Below are positions 45,007-55,066 of a stretch of 64,000 nucleotides of DNA, one piece after another (positions within the stretch are counted from its first letter, which is position 1; every line of letters starts with the position of its first letter). Both the position numbers and the translations under genes were made by a program. The stretch comes from Triticum aestivum. Lineage: Eukaryota; Streptophyta; Magnoliopsida; Poales; Poaceae. Under the pieces are notes generated by a model, which searched no databases, had not been told where the DNA came from, and worked only from the letters and a program-made list of their open reading frames with translations. The stretch spans positions 64,498,494 through 64,562,493 of the forward strand of contig NC_057812.1 in assembly GCF_018294505.1 (NCBI RefSeq), written 5' to 3'.

Positions 45007-46640
45007 TAGCTAGGTACAAATGTTTATCCAGTCAGCATGCCTGTTGTGATGTCTGTGCATCTACTGATGTGGCACAAAATGTTTTTTCGGGTCCTGTAAT
45101 AATAGCAATTACTTTCCAAACAATAACAGACGAAGCATTGGACATGGTATAGTTCACGCGCAAGCCCGACATTCCAAGTTCAACTTCCACATCAAACTCA
45201 TGTTCACAGATATCTGCACATTCATACATAATGTCCACAACCATGATTCACTTCAAAGCCAAAAAAAATGTGAGGAGAGTTATAAATAAAGAAAATCATC
45301 TACTAGTTCCTGCTACCAGTGCGAGCACAACAAGTCCAGACCATGCGTAAATTAATTATATTGTAGTCATTTTTTGTGTTCTAAAATGCCTGCCGGCTCG
45401 CGGAAGGACGTGTTGCCGGCACACGCGTGGATTCAATGAAGGCCGGCGGGGCAGTCTTAAGGTGGTTGCACGTGGCGAGGAGGCGTGCTCAGCTGGGCCT
45501 GTAGCGAGTGCGGCCCTCTTGGCCGGCACGCCGGTTCAATGCCTGCGCTATGAGACGTGGCGTCCGTGTCAAAGCAATCACTCCCTCTAGTCCTTTTTTG
45601 TTTGGGTATAACAAAATCTCGTTTTCCATTCACATTTTAGTGGTAGGAGTTGTGCGTGTGTGTTTGTGAGAGAGAGAGAGGACATGTAGTCAGCGTTGTC
45701 TGATCGGTAAACAAATGAATAATGTCAGTCTGGGAAGGAGGCGAAAAGGAGACCGCAACAAATGTTGTGTCTACAGGAGAGATAGAGAGAGTAATTTTAG
45801 TGGTATCAGTCATATGTAGAGACATATAGGGTGTGGGAGAGAATCCCATAGAGAGAAAGACAAAGTGAAAGACGAGTGGAGACTGTGTGTTTGGCGGTGA
45901 AACAGAAAGCTTAGGTACCGAGTGATACCAGGGAACAGTAGATACTTGAGAGATAATGAAAATCGTGTAATTTATAATGATATGGAGAGTGTGACACTTC
46001 TCAATGGAGACGTCAAGAGACCATGTTTGCGAGGATAGGAGCAACATGAAGTGAGCTTGAAGGTGAGCTGGAGAAAAGAGAATGATAGCTACCTGAAGGA
46101 GCATGCATGCGAGAGAGATGGGCGTGAAAGGAGTGAACAAAAAAGGGATTCAAATATTTGAATTCGAGATGATCATACATGTAATCCATACTCAAACCAA
46201 AATTGATCTATCAAACATGCATACTCATATGAATTCACACACATCTATGTTATTTAATATGTAGATATTACTGATCCATACATTTTAGTAGAACATAATC
46301 TGGTTAAATTTTTTTGAATTCAACCTTAAGATTTCGAGATCGTTGTATTTGTAAACCATATTATACATATAAAGGAGCAGAATTCTTTGTTGTGCTTTTG
46401 AAAGTATATATATATATATAAATGATGTATATATAATGTAATTCCAATTGAAAATGGATCCCCCCGGAAAAAAATAGAATACAAACGGGATTCGAATTGA
46501 GTTGGCACGGTAAACATGCACTCTGCAAAATTTGAACGAAGCGGGGAAAGTCGCAGTAACCGCCCGAAACCAAAATCTGCGAGATGGAAATCACTATTGC
46601 CTATCCCTTCCACGGAAAGCCTATATGCTAGATATATATA
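45007..46640. other. CACTA-B interior, no gene recognised
   Basis: A GA-rich stretch at about 45660-45680, several GAGAGA-type tracts to 45860 and a (TA)n microsatellite at about 46408-46420 are present. No coding or RNA gene was recognised. Confidence 0.5.
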
Positions 46641-46679
46641 GGCTTCGATAGGGGTAGGTTTGTAATTTCACCCAAACGT

Positions 46680-47070
46680 GACGTAACCGCCTCTCACCCG
46701 GATTCATACACGGTGGGCGCCAAAACACAGTGTGTCCTCGGCCGAAATCAACTCCCTCCCCGATTCATATTCATACACGGTGGGCGCCAAAAACAAACTC
46801 TTGTCGGCAAATATTCGGTGTATGCGAGATTACCGTCCTATCCCCGACCGACTAGTGTTGCTGTGATGTAGTAGAAAATTGAAACGGGGGCTAAGTTTGT
46901 AAATTTCCTCGCATTTGAGACAAGCGCGCCTTGAATACATAGTTCCCCCTTCCTCTCTACCTTCCTTTTCCCCATTCGTACTCCATGGGCGCCAAAACAC
47001 CCTCTCCACCCCACCCTCCTCCGTCCGCCGCCGTCGTCGGCCACCCCATCCACTGCCGTCCTCCTCCACC
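46680..47070 (+). promoter_or_regulatory. Promoter-like region with three E2F-type sites
   Basis: GCGCCAAA (inverse TTTGGCGC, fitting the E2F consensus TTTSSCGC) occurs at 46717-46724, 46784-46791 and 46989-46996. The first two lie in a duplicated segment (GATTCATACACGGTGGGCGC). They precede a GC-rich leader with an ATG at 47071 (MPELIPRRRRPLQEIDL). In plants E2F sites mark S-phase genes. Function here is inference. Confidence 0.45.
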
Positions 47071-47957
47071 ATGCCGGAGCTGATACCCCGACGCCGCCGT
47101 CCATTACAAGAGATCGACCTCACTCATCCACGGCTTCGGACCGGGATCCTTGCATCACGTCCTCTCGCTTCATCCCGCCGTCGTCCACCTTGCCGGCGCC
47201 GCTCCTACGACCGTCTTGTCCACCGCGCCCCGCCGCAACCGTCTACCCTCCTAGGTCTTCTTCCACGCCACTGACAGTGATCGGTACCGCAGCACCGTCA
47301 AATTCTCACCAGATGCCTACACGGCGCCGCACCAGAGGCGGTACTCTTTCGTATCTGCTCAACTTATTTATCACAACAAGAAAATAGATCACCACTACTT
47401 TTACTCTGATTTCTTGTCTTGGTTGCGAAGTTGCCTTTGTCCGGTTTGCACCTTCAGATCCGCCATGGCACGCTCAACACCATACTCGCAGTGCTTATTG
47501 TTTTCCCCTTTTATATTCCACACTAGTTAAATCACAGTAGACTAAATTTCAAAATTGGGTCAGTCGATATTTCAGAGCTCGCTGGAGTTCGCCGGTGCGA
47601 TCGAAGGGGCTCGGGTGGTTGTGGGGCCACGCCGAACGAAGTAAACTCAACGCGGTTGTGGGTTGGGGTTGGGGTGGGGTGGGGGTGGCGTAGGAACACA
47701 GGCGGTGGGGGCCGGTGGTCCGGCCGGCGGCCCGTGCGGTGTTCTGTATGGGAAGAATCAGAGACGAGGAAGAAGAAGGGTTAGGAGACGTAGGATCTTC
47801 ATCCAACCGCCTGAAATGGTCGAGAGACAGCTAGGAGTAGCATTCTTAATGCGCTCTGATTCATCATGTGTGGGCACTGCGCAACCAACATTTTATTATC
47901 CAAAATCTGCTTTCTCTTCTTTACCATGTTCCTCTTCCGTTCTTCTTTAATATGTAC
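47071..47957 (+). other. GC-rich leader or first exon, then intron-like sequence
   Basis: The ATG at 47071 opens 67 codons of basic, Arg/Pro-rich sequence ending at about 47274. This may be the first exon or an upstream part of the TnpA-like gene. A second GC-rich stretch at 47560-47800 contains the recurring ATTGGGTCAGTCGA motif. No identifiable protein is encoded. Confidence 0.35.
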
Positions 47958-48115
47958 TCTCTCCGTTCCTAAATACAAGTCTTTGTATAGATTCCACCAT
48001 GGACTACATATGGAGCAAAAGGAGTGAATCTACACTCTAAAATGTACATGGATACATCTGTATGTGATCCATAGTGGAAATCTATACCAAGACTTGTATT
48101 TTGGACCGGAGGGAG
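47958..48115. mobile_element. Stowaway MITE, 158 bp
   Basis: The ends CTCTCTCCGTTCCTAAATAC and the inverted TATTTTGGACCGGAGGGAG enclose AAGTCTTTGTA and CCAAGACTTG. TA flanks are at 47956-47957 and 48116-48117. Confidence 0.92.
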
Positions 48116-48901
48116 TATGATAGTAGTACAGTATGTTCCTTGTACTGAAGATGATCAGGGACATTTGAAGTGTAGAGGTCTACACGGTCGGTTGTGATGG
48201 ACACTTTGAGCCTCTTTGATTCGTAGGATCTTGTAAACATAGGAATAGGATTTGTAGTGGCCTGCCCACTTGAATCCTATAAGAATAGCAAGGAAATGTG
48301 AGGAGCTGTGTCGCCTTTGAGAGTTACATTGATATTAACAGTACCGCACCTTCACTTGAAGAGAGCTGGTATCCGAAGCCTTTCTAGCCGTACCGGCAAT
48401 ACTAGCACATATATTCCAGCAAGTTCCACTTTGCTGATTTTACTCTGATGTTTAAGGTTTTCCCGTTATATCTACACTATGATCTGTGTAGCTGCTTTGT
48501 GTCGCACTAGCAGCAGTCCAATCTTGAAGCTAAACACTACAATGACTTACAAAATTGGCACCAAGGCATTGACTGCCATTCTAGATGCAATGAAACTCAT
48601 ACACTCCCCACCTATTGATTCTTGTTCAAAATATGATCCTAATGACTATTCTAACCTCGAGGAGTCAAGGGCAGATGGCCTGTCCTGTTCACCCATCAAG
48701 GTGCCTGTTCTAATTTGGCAATGTGTTATTTATTGCGGGTATCTTGCATATGTTGTCTTGCATTTCTTCTACTTTGTTGCACCGCCATCTGCTTAGTTTA
48801 CTCATCATATATGTCGAGATGCCATGCCCATCCAATATCAATACATATTCCATCTGTCATCATACCATGTTTTTCCACTCAAATGTTGTTCCTGTGCATC
48901 A

Positions 48902-49680
48902 GACATCAAAAAGGAAGAGGGTGATTGCCGAACCTGAAGGAGCACCAGCAAAGTACTTGAAAAACATGGTGGTGCCGGAGAAATCAGACAACACCCCACT
49001 TATATTGGTTGTACAACCAGTGACCCAAAACGTAGGACCGACTCCAGCAGACTGTACCCATACTTCACTGGCCACACCACTAGCCCCAGCACACAGGACC
49101 TGCACTCCAGCAAAAGGTATACCGATTTCATTTGCCATAGCACCAGTTGTACCACAGAAAAATCCGACTCCAGCAAAAAGTACAGCAAGTCCACCGACCG
49201 AAGACCTATCCCAACTGTAGAGACGGCCAATTCCTGCAGATTGGAACCCCATTCCATTTATTCCTAGTTTAAAATACAATGCTTTCAATGTTGTTAGGGA
49301 CTATGTGCATATATTCCCATCATGGGAAGATTATTGTGCAGACAAACACCATTTTCACATCTTCCTGTCCAACTTACGTGTAAGTGCTATTATTCATGGC
49401 TATTATTTTTCTGTTTTCTGCTGATTGAACACATCAATGATTTACATTACATTGTTGTAACTAGGCGAGGGTCAATCTGGATAGTCATGACGAGCAAATC
49501 TTGCTTGTGCTTTTCAAGGAAGCATTGCAGCAGTATCGGTGTTACCTGAGGAAATCACACTTTGATGGCAAGTTTATAAACGAATTTCTGGTGAAGTCTC
49601 CTGTGCTAAATTTAGAAGGCATTGAATAGAAAAACCTTGTTATGCACTGGTCTCGTTCCCCAGGATGAGGTATTGTCTAT
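48902..49680 (+). pseudogene. TnpA-like second CACTA gene (ORF2), decayed
   Basis: The sequence QTSKRKRVIAEPEG leads into a Pro/Thr-rich linker with PTPA units, a TAG at 49217-49219, then YNAFNVVRDYVHIFPSWEDY. After a GTAAGT intron (about 49381-49465) the frame resumes with ARVNLDSHDEQILLVLFKEA and LQQYRCYLRKSHFDGKF, then KSPVLNLEGIE, a stop, and KNLVMHWS. This order (helical basic block, Y.R..L+K..FDGK, then W..LV..W) resembles the second protein of plant CACTAs (Ptta/En/Spm family), which binds subterminal repeats. Two in-frame stops make it a pseudogene. Upstream exons may include 48540-48700 (TYKIGTKALTAILDAMKL). It is the best candidate for an own gene of CACTA-B. Confidence 0.6.
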
Positions 49681-49689
49681 GAAATCACA

Positions 49690-51340
49690 TGACAATTTGA
49701 ACTTCTACTTTTCCGCATGTGCCTTGTAGATCTTTTTTGCAGGAAATCTGCTCGAAGAAGAATTCCGGTTTGACAAGAATGACAGGATATCTCAAATATT
49801 CTGCCCGCTGCTTTGCTCTTGTTAGTACCTATTGTCCTGTATCGCTATACTTGCATACATACCTGGTTCATTATGTGACAGCAGTATGCATGATAGCTTG
49901 CTTATCAATTGTTCGCTCCAAATTATCTGATATGTATGAATGGTTACATTAGTGTAGAATATATCCAATGCCAATGTTTTTTTAGCTCTGCATTGTTCTT
50001 GTACGTACATGTTGTCCTTTATCAGTGTACTTATAATGACATATAGTTGTTCATGTACCATCACTCTGCAGCTTATTTTCCTTTGCCCTCCATTTTCTAC
50101 ACATCAGATCTATATTTACTCTTACCATAAGGTTGGTACTAAAGAAGTTTAGCTGTGCATTGCTCTTGGATGTACCTTTTGCTTGTATCGCTGCACTTAC
50201 ATTTATAGCTACTTGGTTATGTAGCATCACTCTTCATCTTATCTTAAATATTCTCCATTTTTCCGTATATTATCACATCTATATTTACTCTTCACAAAAT
50301 GTAGAATAAAGGCAATGCTTTTGAAGAAGATTCTGTGGTAAACTTCTTGAATTGCCCCCCCCCATCAGCATGGACAAGGCCTTTATAGAGCATGTCTTCA
50401 CCAATAATGTATGTTTGTCCATCTCAAGCCTTCAAACTTTGTTGTATATATTTGGTTAGGCATGACTGCAACAGCTGTTTATTTTTGGTGTTTGCATCAA
50501 ATTGCTTGTTTAATGTTTATTATACGTAGTTCATAAACAAAAGTTCGTCCTTTCTCAATTTAAGTTTTTAGTTGTACAACCAAGTGCCTTCTTCATACCA
50601 TGCAAATTAAACTAAAAAAAGCAAATGATCTTCTTTTGCACTGCATGTATGCTTCTGTTCTTCATCTGTAATCCAGTGGTGTGGTGAACCTACCCACTAC
50701 AGCATAATGTCATATTCTGCAATGTCTTAACTATGAAAAATGTCATATCAATCTACTATTATTTAAACCATCTTTATTTCCCATCTGAAATGGTATAAAT
50801 TGACAACACACTAACCATTGATACTTATGAGTTCTTGATCTGTAATCCAGTGGTGTCGTGGAGCTGCCAACTCCTTCACAATGTCATTTCCTGCCATGTC
50901 TTGACCTGAAGAATACCATATTGTGTTAATGCAAATTTAAACTGTGTCACTTTATTCGTCAGTAAGAAGTGTGATGAATTGTCAGCACTGATACTTTTAT
51001 GTGCAAAACCTTTCATCTGTCTGCTTGTTTATCTTTCAAAGTGAGGAAGATATAAGTGTTGAACAAGCACAGTCTCATCATCTTGCTCAGCTGCTTGCGC
51101 TGCAGCTCCCCAGCAGGGCTAACCTTTCTTGAACTCTATTGAAGTGCTGTCGGTTTTGCATATAATTTTGTTGGCGTGTTTATTTGCACTGGTGGCGATC
51201 TTTGATGCCCAGTGAATGTAATATGCCATAATTTCTTTATTGTATAGTATAGGTTTTTTCTTATTCACGATGCTGAAGTTATTTTACTGTATTATATCCT
51301 ATCTTCGCAGTAAACTGGCCAAACCATAAAATTACGGTAC
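49690..51340. repeat. Non-coding right part of CACTA-B with diverged repeats
   Basis: A unit of roughly 165 bp with TGCATTG(T/C)TCTTG.A.GTAC...CTTGTATCGC and later ATGTAGCATCACTCT occurs about three times at 49815-50290. A separate unit of about 100 bp (CTGTAATCCAGTGGTGT) occurs at 50665 and 50850. No coding sequence was found beyond the TnpA-like remnant. Confidence 0.55.
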
Positions 51341-51344
51341 ATAA

Positions 51345-51930
51345 TCGGGCTGTCATGCAATCACGATGTAGGTTGGGCCTGAAACATGGCGATCAGCTCA
51401 CGGGCCGGCAGCAGCCCGAAATGAAGCCCGACCCATGATTGTGTCAATCAAATCACAGGCTTTTAACAGGCCGAAAAATTGTCTCGGTCCTTGTTTGGCC
51501 CAATCAGATATCGGCTGCGAGCAGGCCGGATGCAAACCGGGCCGTAGTTAGGCCCAACTATATGACGGGCTTTTAACAGGCTGAAATTAATATAGGGCCA
51601 AAATGTTAAACGGGCCCTTAACATGCCAAAACTAATATCAGGTCGAATTACTAAGTGGGCCTTTAGCAAGTGGGCCCAAAATCATAGTGTCCAGTTGACG
51701 GGCCAAATCTGATATGGGCCATAATTAGGCCCAAAACCTCTTAAAGGGCCGGACCTGATCTGGGCTGTAATTTGGCCCAGAACGTGGTAGGCTTTTAACG
51801 GGCCAGATCTCATGTGGGCCACTATTAGGCCCGGAGCGTGGCAGGCCATTAATAGACCGTATCAAATATGGGCCGACATTTGGCCCAAAACATGGCAGCC
51901 AGTTAACGGGCCGGCCTACTAGGTTCCTCA
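51345..51930. repeat. GGCC-rich subterminal repeats, about 63 bp
   Basis: Degenerate units carry TTAACGGGCC, ATATGGGCC and TTAGGCCCA motifs. They lie in the right subterminal region of CACTA-B. Confidence 0.7.
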
Positions 51931-51934
51931 AAAT

Positions 51935-52235
51935 CTAGTGGGCCTACAGCTGGGTCGGCCCATTAATGTCGGCGAAATCTCATGGGCCTTTAGCTGGGCC
52001 GGCCCATTATGATTCGCAAGAATATTGTGGGCCTTTACCTGGGCCGGCCTATTATGGCACACAAAAATCTTGTGGGCATGTACCTGGGCCGGCCCATTAT
52101 GGCCCGTGAAATCTTGTGGGCCTTTAGCTGGGCCAGCCCATTATGGTCCGCAAAATCTCGTGGGCCTTTAGCTGGGCCGGCCCATTATGGTCCGCAAAAT
52201 CTTGTGGGCCTTTAGTTGTGCCGGCCCATTTAAAC
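51935..52235. repeat. Seven tandem units of about 45 bp near the CACTA-B right end
   Basis: The unit reads GTGGGCCTTTAGCTGGGCC, GGCCCATTATGG, TCCGCAAAATCT. Units begin near 51940, 51980, 52028, 52074, 52117, 52161 and 52205. The later units look the most alike, which suggests recent expansion. Confidence 0.85.
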
Positions 52236-52439
52236 TTGTTGGGCTGTGCCACGTGTCGACGTATCAGAGGCGCCTTCTGTCCAGTGAGTGGATGACATCT
52301 GTCCCGACGATGAGCCGACATGTGTTTCCTCTAGCCAATGATGATTTTACACGTGGAAAATCCCCATTGGTCGGGGCTGTTAACGGGTTATCGGATCCAA
52401 AACCCGACCTGATAGCTTAACGGCGTTCCGTTACGGTGG

Positions 52440-52675
52440 ATGCCACGTGTCGGTCATCCTTGACAAAAGCACTTCTGTGATGAGCGATTTATCGTCATGG
52501 AAGTGGACACTTCCGTGATGATAATTTTGGTAATGTCATGGAACACTTCTACGACAGCACATGTATGACTATCTTGATTCTGTCATAAATTTGCCATGGA
52601 TGTAGATGCATGAAAAAAAAAGCTACCTACTATGACAAACACGTATCATCACGGAAGTGTATTTTTTTTGTAGTG
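52440..52675 (-). repeat. CACTA-B right terminal region
   Basis: ATGACGATAAAT-type motifs and CACTTCCGTGATGATAA precede the terminal inverted repeat that ends TTTTTTTTGTAGTG at 52675. Confidence 0.85.
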
Positions 52676-52678
52676 TAA
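52676..52678. repeat. TAA target-site duplication, right of CACTA-B
   Basis: This matches 200-202. Confidence 0.9.
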
Positions 52679-54012
52679 GAGCGTAGCTGGCAAGACCTTC
52701 ATACTGCTTTGGAGGCATGTTGTCTTTTCGTGCACACATTGCTGGTCCTCCTGTGCCTCCGGTGTATCATTTGTCTTCCCATACACGCCAAGAAGCCTAG
52801 CAGGTTCAGCCAAATATTCTTTGTCACGTGCATCACGTCGATTGAAGAGCGGACCTCTAGGTCTTTCCAGTAGGGTAGGTCCCAAAATATAGATTTCTTC
52901 TTCCACATGGGTGTGCGTCCCTCAGCGTCATTCGGAATAGATAGTCCACTGGGACCATTTCCAAAGTTTACTTGTAAGTCATTGACCATAGCAAGTATGT
53001 GATCACTGGTACGGATGCCGGGATTCTTCTGGTGATCTGCCTCGCCATTGAAATGCTTGCCTTTCTTTCAACATTGATGGTTGGTCGGAAGAAATCAACG
53101 ATGCCCTAGGTACACATTATTCCTGCATTTGTCCAGGTATATACTTTTGGTGTTATCTAAACAATGCGTGCATGCGCCGTATCCCTTGTTTGTCTGTCCT
53201 GAAACATTATTGAGAGCAGGTAAATCATTGATGGTTACAAACATCAATACATGTAGGTCAAATTCCTCCTACTTGTGCTCATCCCACACACGTACATCGT
53301 TTCCATTCCACTTCTGTAAAAGTTCTTCAACTAATGGCCTTCTGTACACATCAATGTCGTTGTCGAGTTGCTTATGGCCTTGGATGAGAACTGGCATCAT
53401 AATGAACTTCCGCTTCATGCACAACCAAGGAGGAAGGTTAGAGATACATAGAGTCACGGGCCAGGTGCTGTGATTGCTGCTCTGCTCCCCAAAAGGATTA
53501 GTGCCATCCGCGCTTAAACCAAACCATACGTTCCTTGCGTCACCTGCAAAGTCCTCCTAGTACTTTCTCTCCATTTTGTCCACCGCGACCCGCCAGCGGG
53601 TGCTCTCAACTTCCCGTCTTTCTTAAGGTCCTCTCTGTGCCATCGCATCAACTTGGCATGCTCTTTGTATCTGAACAGACGTTTCAACCGTGGTATTATA
53701 GGAGCATACCACATCACCTTGGCAGGAACGTCTTCCTGGGGTGCTCATCGTCAACATCACCAGGGTCATCTCGTCTGATCTTATACCGCAATGCATCGCA
53801 CATCGGGCATGTGTTCAAATCCTCGTACGGACCGCGGTAGAGGATGCAGTCATTAGGGCATGGATGTATCTTCTGCACCTCCAATCCTAGAGGGCATACA
53901 ACCTTCTTTGTTGTGTATGCACTGTCGGGCAATTCGTTATCCTCTGGAAGCTTCTTCTTCAATATTTTCAGTAGCTTTTCAAATCCTTTGTCAGGTTTAC
54001 CATTCTTTGCCT
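52679..54012 (-). pseudogene. CACTA-A transposase, middle part (right piece)
   Basis: Minus-strand frames match the CACTA-E transposase over its whole 62210-63555 region. They include CPLGLEVQKIHPCPNDC and RYKIRRDDPGDVD in one frame, MMWYAPIIPRLKRLF in a second, LPPWLCMKRKFIMMPVLIQG in a third, and FWDLPYWKDLEVRSS then IDVMHVTKN later. At least three frameshifts separate these. Transposase_21 proteins cut CACTA ends. The gene is cut on its 3' side by CACTA-B at 52676 and loses its 5' side at about 54012, where it meets a truncated Copia LTR. Confidence 0.9.
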
Positions 54013-54544
54013 CAGGGCTATCATGTTCCTCACTTGTAGGTAATCGGCACTGGCGAATTCCTAACTCCTCAGTCAGAACAAATTCCTCAGAGACCAAAAG
54101 AACTTCGTCTCTGTCACTAAAGAATTGACTGAACTGTATGAGATTTCCAATGGCTTGACTCAAAGGGATTGGTAGGTGTAGGATTTTGAGATGATCATCC
54201 CTTGGAAACTTTTCCTTAGTTTTACCTCGACCACCTTTAACAGTATGATGTTTCCTATGACTCAAGAAAGAGAAAATGAAACTACGAATACAAAATTCTT
54301 CACGCTTCATGTTCCTCATATAAATAACAAGTCTTCACGGTCACACCAATTTATTCACTTCCAAAGTCTTCAGAAAGTCTTCAGAAATCCAAAGTTTTCA
54401 GTTGAAGACATTCATTTTTAGGGGTCGACTTTATCTGTAAATATGAAACTCCTCATAGACTTATAGACATGTGTATGCGTTAGTCCCTTAACCTATAAGT
54501 CTTCAATATACCAAAATCACAAAGGGGCACTAGATGCACTTACA
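54012..54544 (-). repeat. Truncated LTR of Copia-2
   Basis: Read on the minus strand, it begins TGTAAGTGCATC at 54544, like Copia-1, and includes TTGAGTCATAGGAAACATC, related to the Copia-1 LTR. It ends abruptly where transposase homology starts (about 54012), so about 530 bp remain and the LTR end is missing. Confidence 0.75.
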
Positions 54545-55066
54545 ATCTCCCCCCTTTTGGTGATTGATAACAATATAGGTTAAGTTTTCAACGGGGATAA
54601 ACATAGGAAGTGTAAATACTGATATTGAGGAATTTGATTGCAAGATATAGAAGAACTCCCCGTGAAGATGCGCATAGTGAGGAATTTGCTTTTGAAGCAA
54701 TGCATACTTGAAGAGTAGAATCATGGAGATCCCCCCCTATATCTTGTAATTCATACACGCATTTAACATATGATATGAAGAATTTGAAATGCATGATGAA
54801 ATATGGTGTCTGATGTGATTCAGCATGCGTGCATTAACATATATGAGGAAATAGCATGCAGGAGATCATAGCAAAAGTATCAGACCACCATCGGGTTTAA
54901 GTTTACAACTCGATCCAATAAAACCTCAGAAGAACGAGATGTGTAACTTACAAAAAAAACGCCAATATAAAGATACCCGCTTGAAGACTAACTCAAATTT
55001 CTCCCCCTTTGTCATCGAATGACCAAAAGGGACAAAAGTGAGGACTAACACCCCTGAAGAATATCA

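Larger units (their letters stand above)
203..52675. mobile_element. CACTA-B, 52.5 kb CACTA transposon with nested insertions
   Basis: The left end begins CACTACAAAAAAAG and the right end, read inward, begins CACTACAAAAAAAA. Both continue with ACAC.TCCGTGA, and both subterminal regions share a CTTC(T/C)ATGACGATAA motif (about 270-286 and 52485-52502). A TAA duplication flanks it, and removing the element restores an uninterrupted transposase reading across the site. No main transposase was found inside, so this copy looks non-autonomous, although a TnpA-like remnant lies at 48902-49680. Without the LINE/Copia, CACTA-C and CACTA-D insertions it would be about 23.7 kb, which is long but within what is known for Triticeae CACTAs. 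It carries several gene-like segments. The alternative, two unrelated solo ends that happen to share a TSD, is unlikely. Confidence 0.85.

Noticed and set aside
48190..48310. MITE-like fragment with GAATAGGATTTG and AATCCTATAAGAATAG
   Set aside because: It shares words with the 33485 MITE but lacks clear termini; it may be a remnant only.
51935..52235. Regularly spaced repeats that look like a CRISPR array
   Set aside because: The units are directly contiguous, have no unique spacers and lie in plant transposon DNA.
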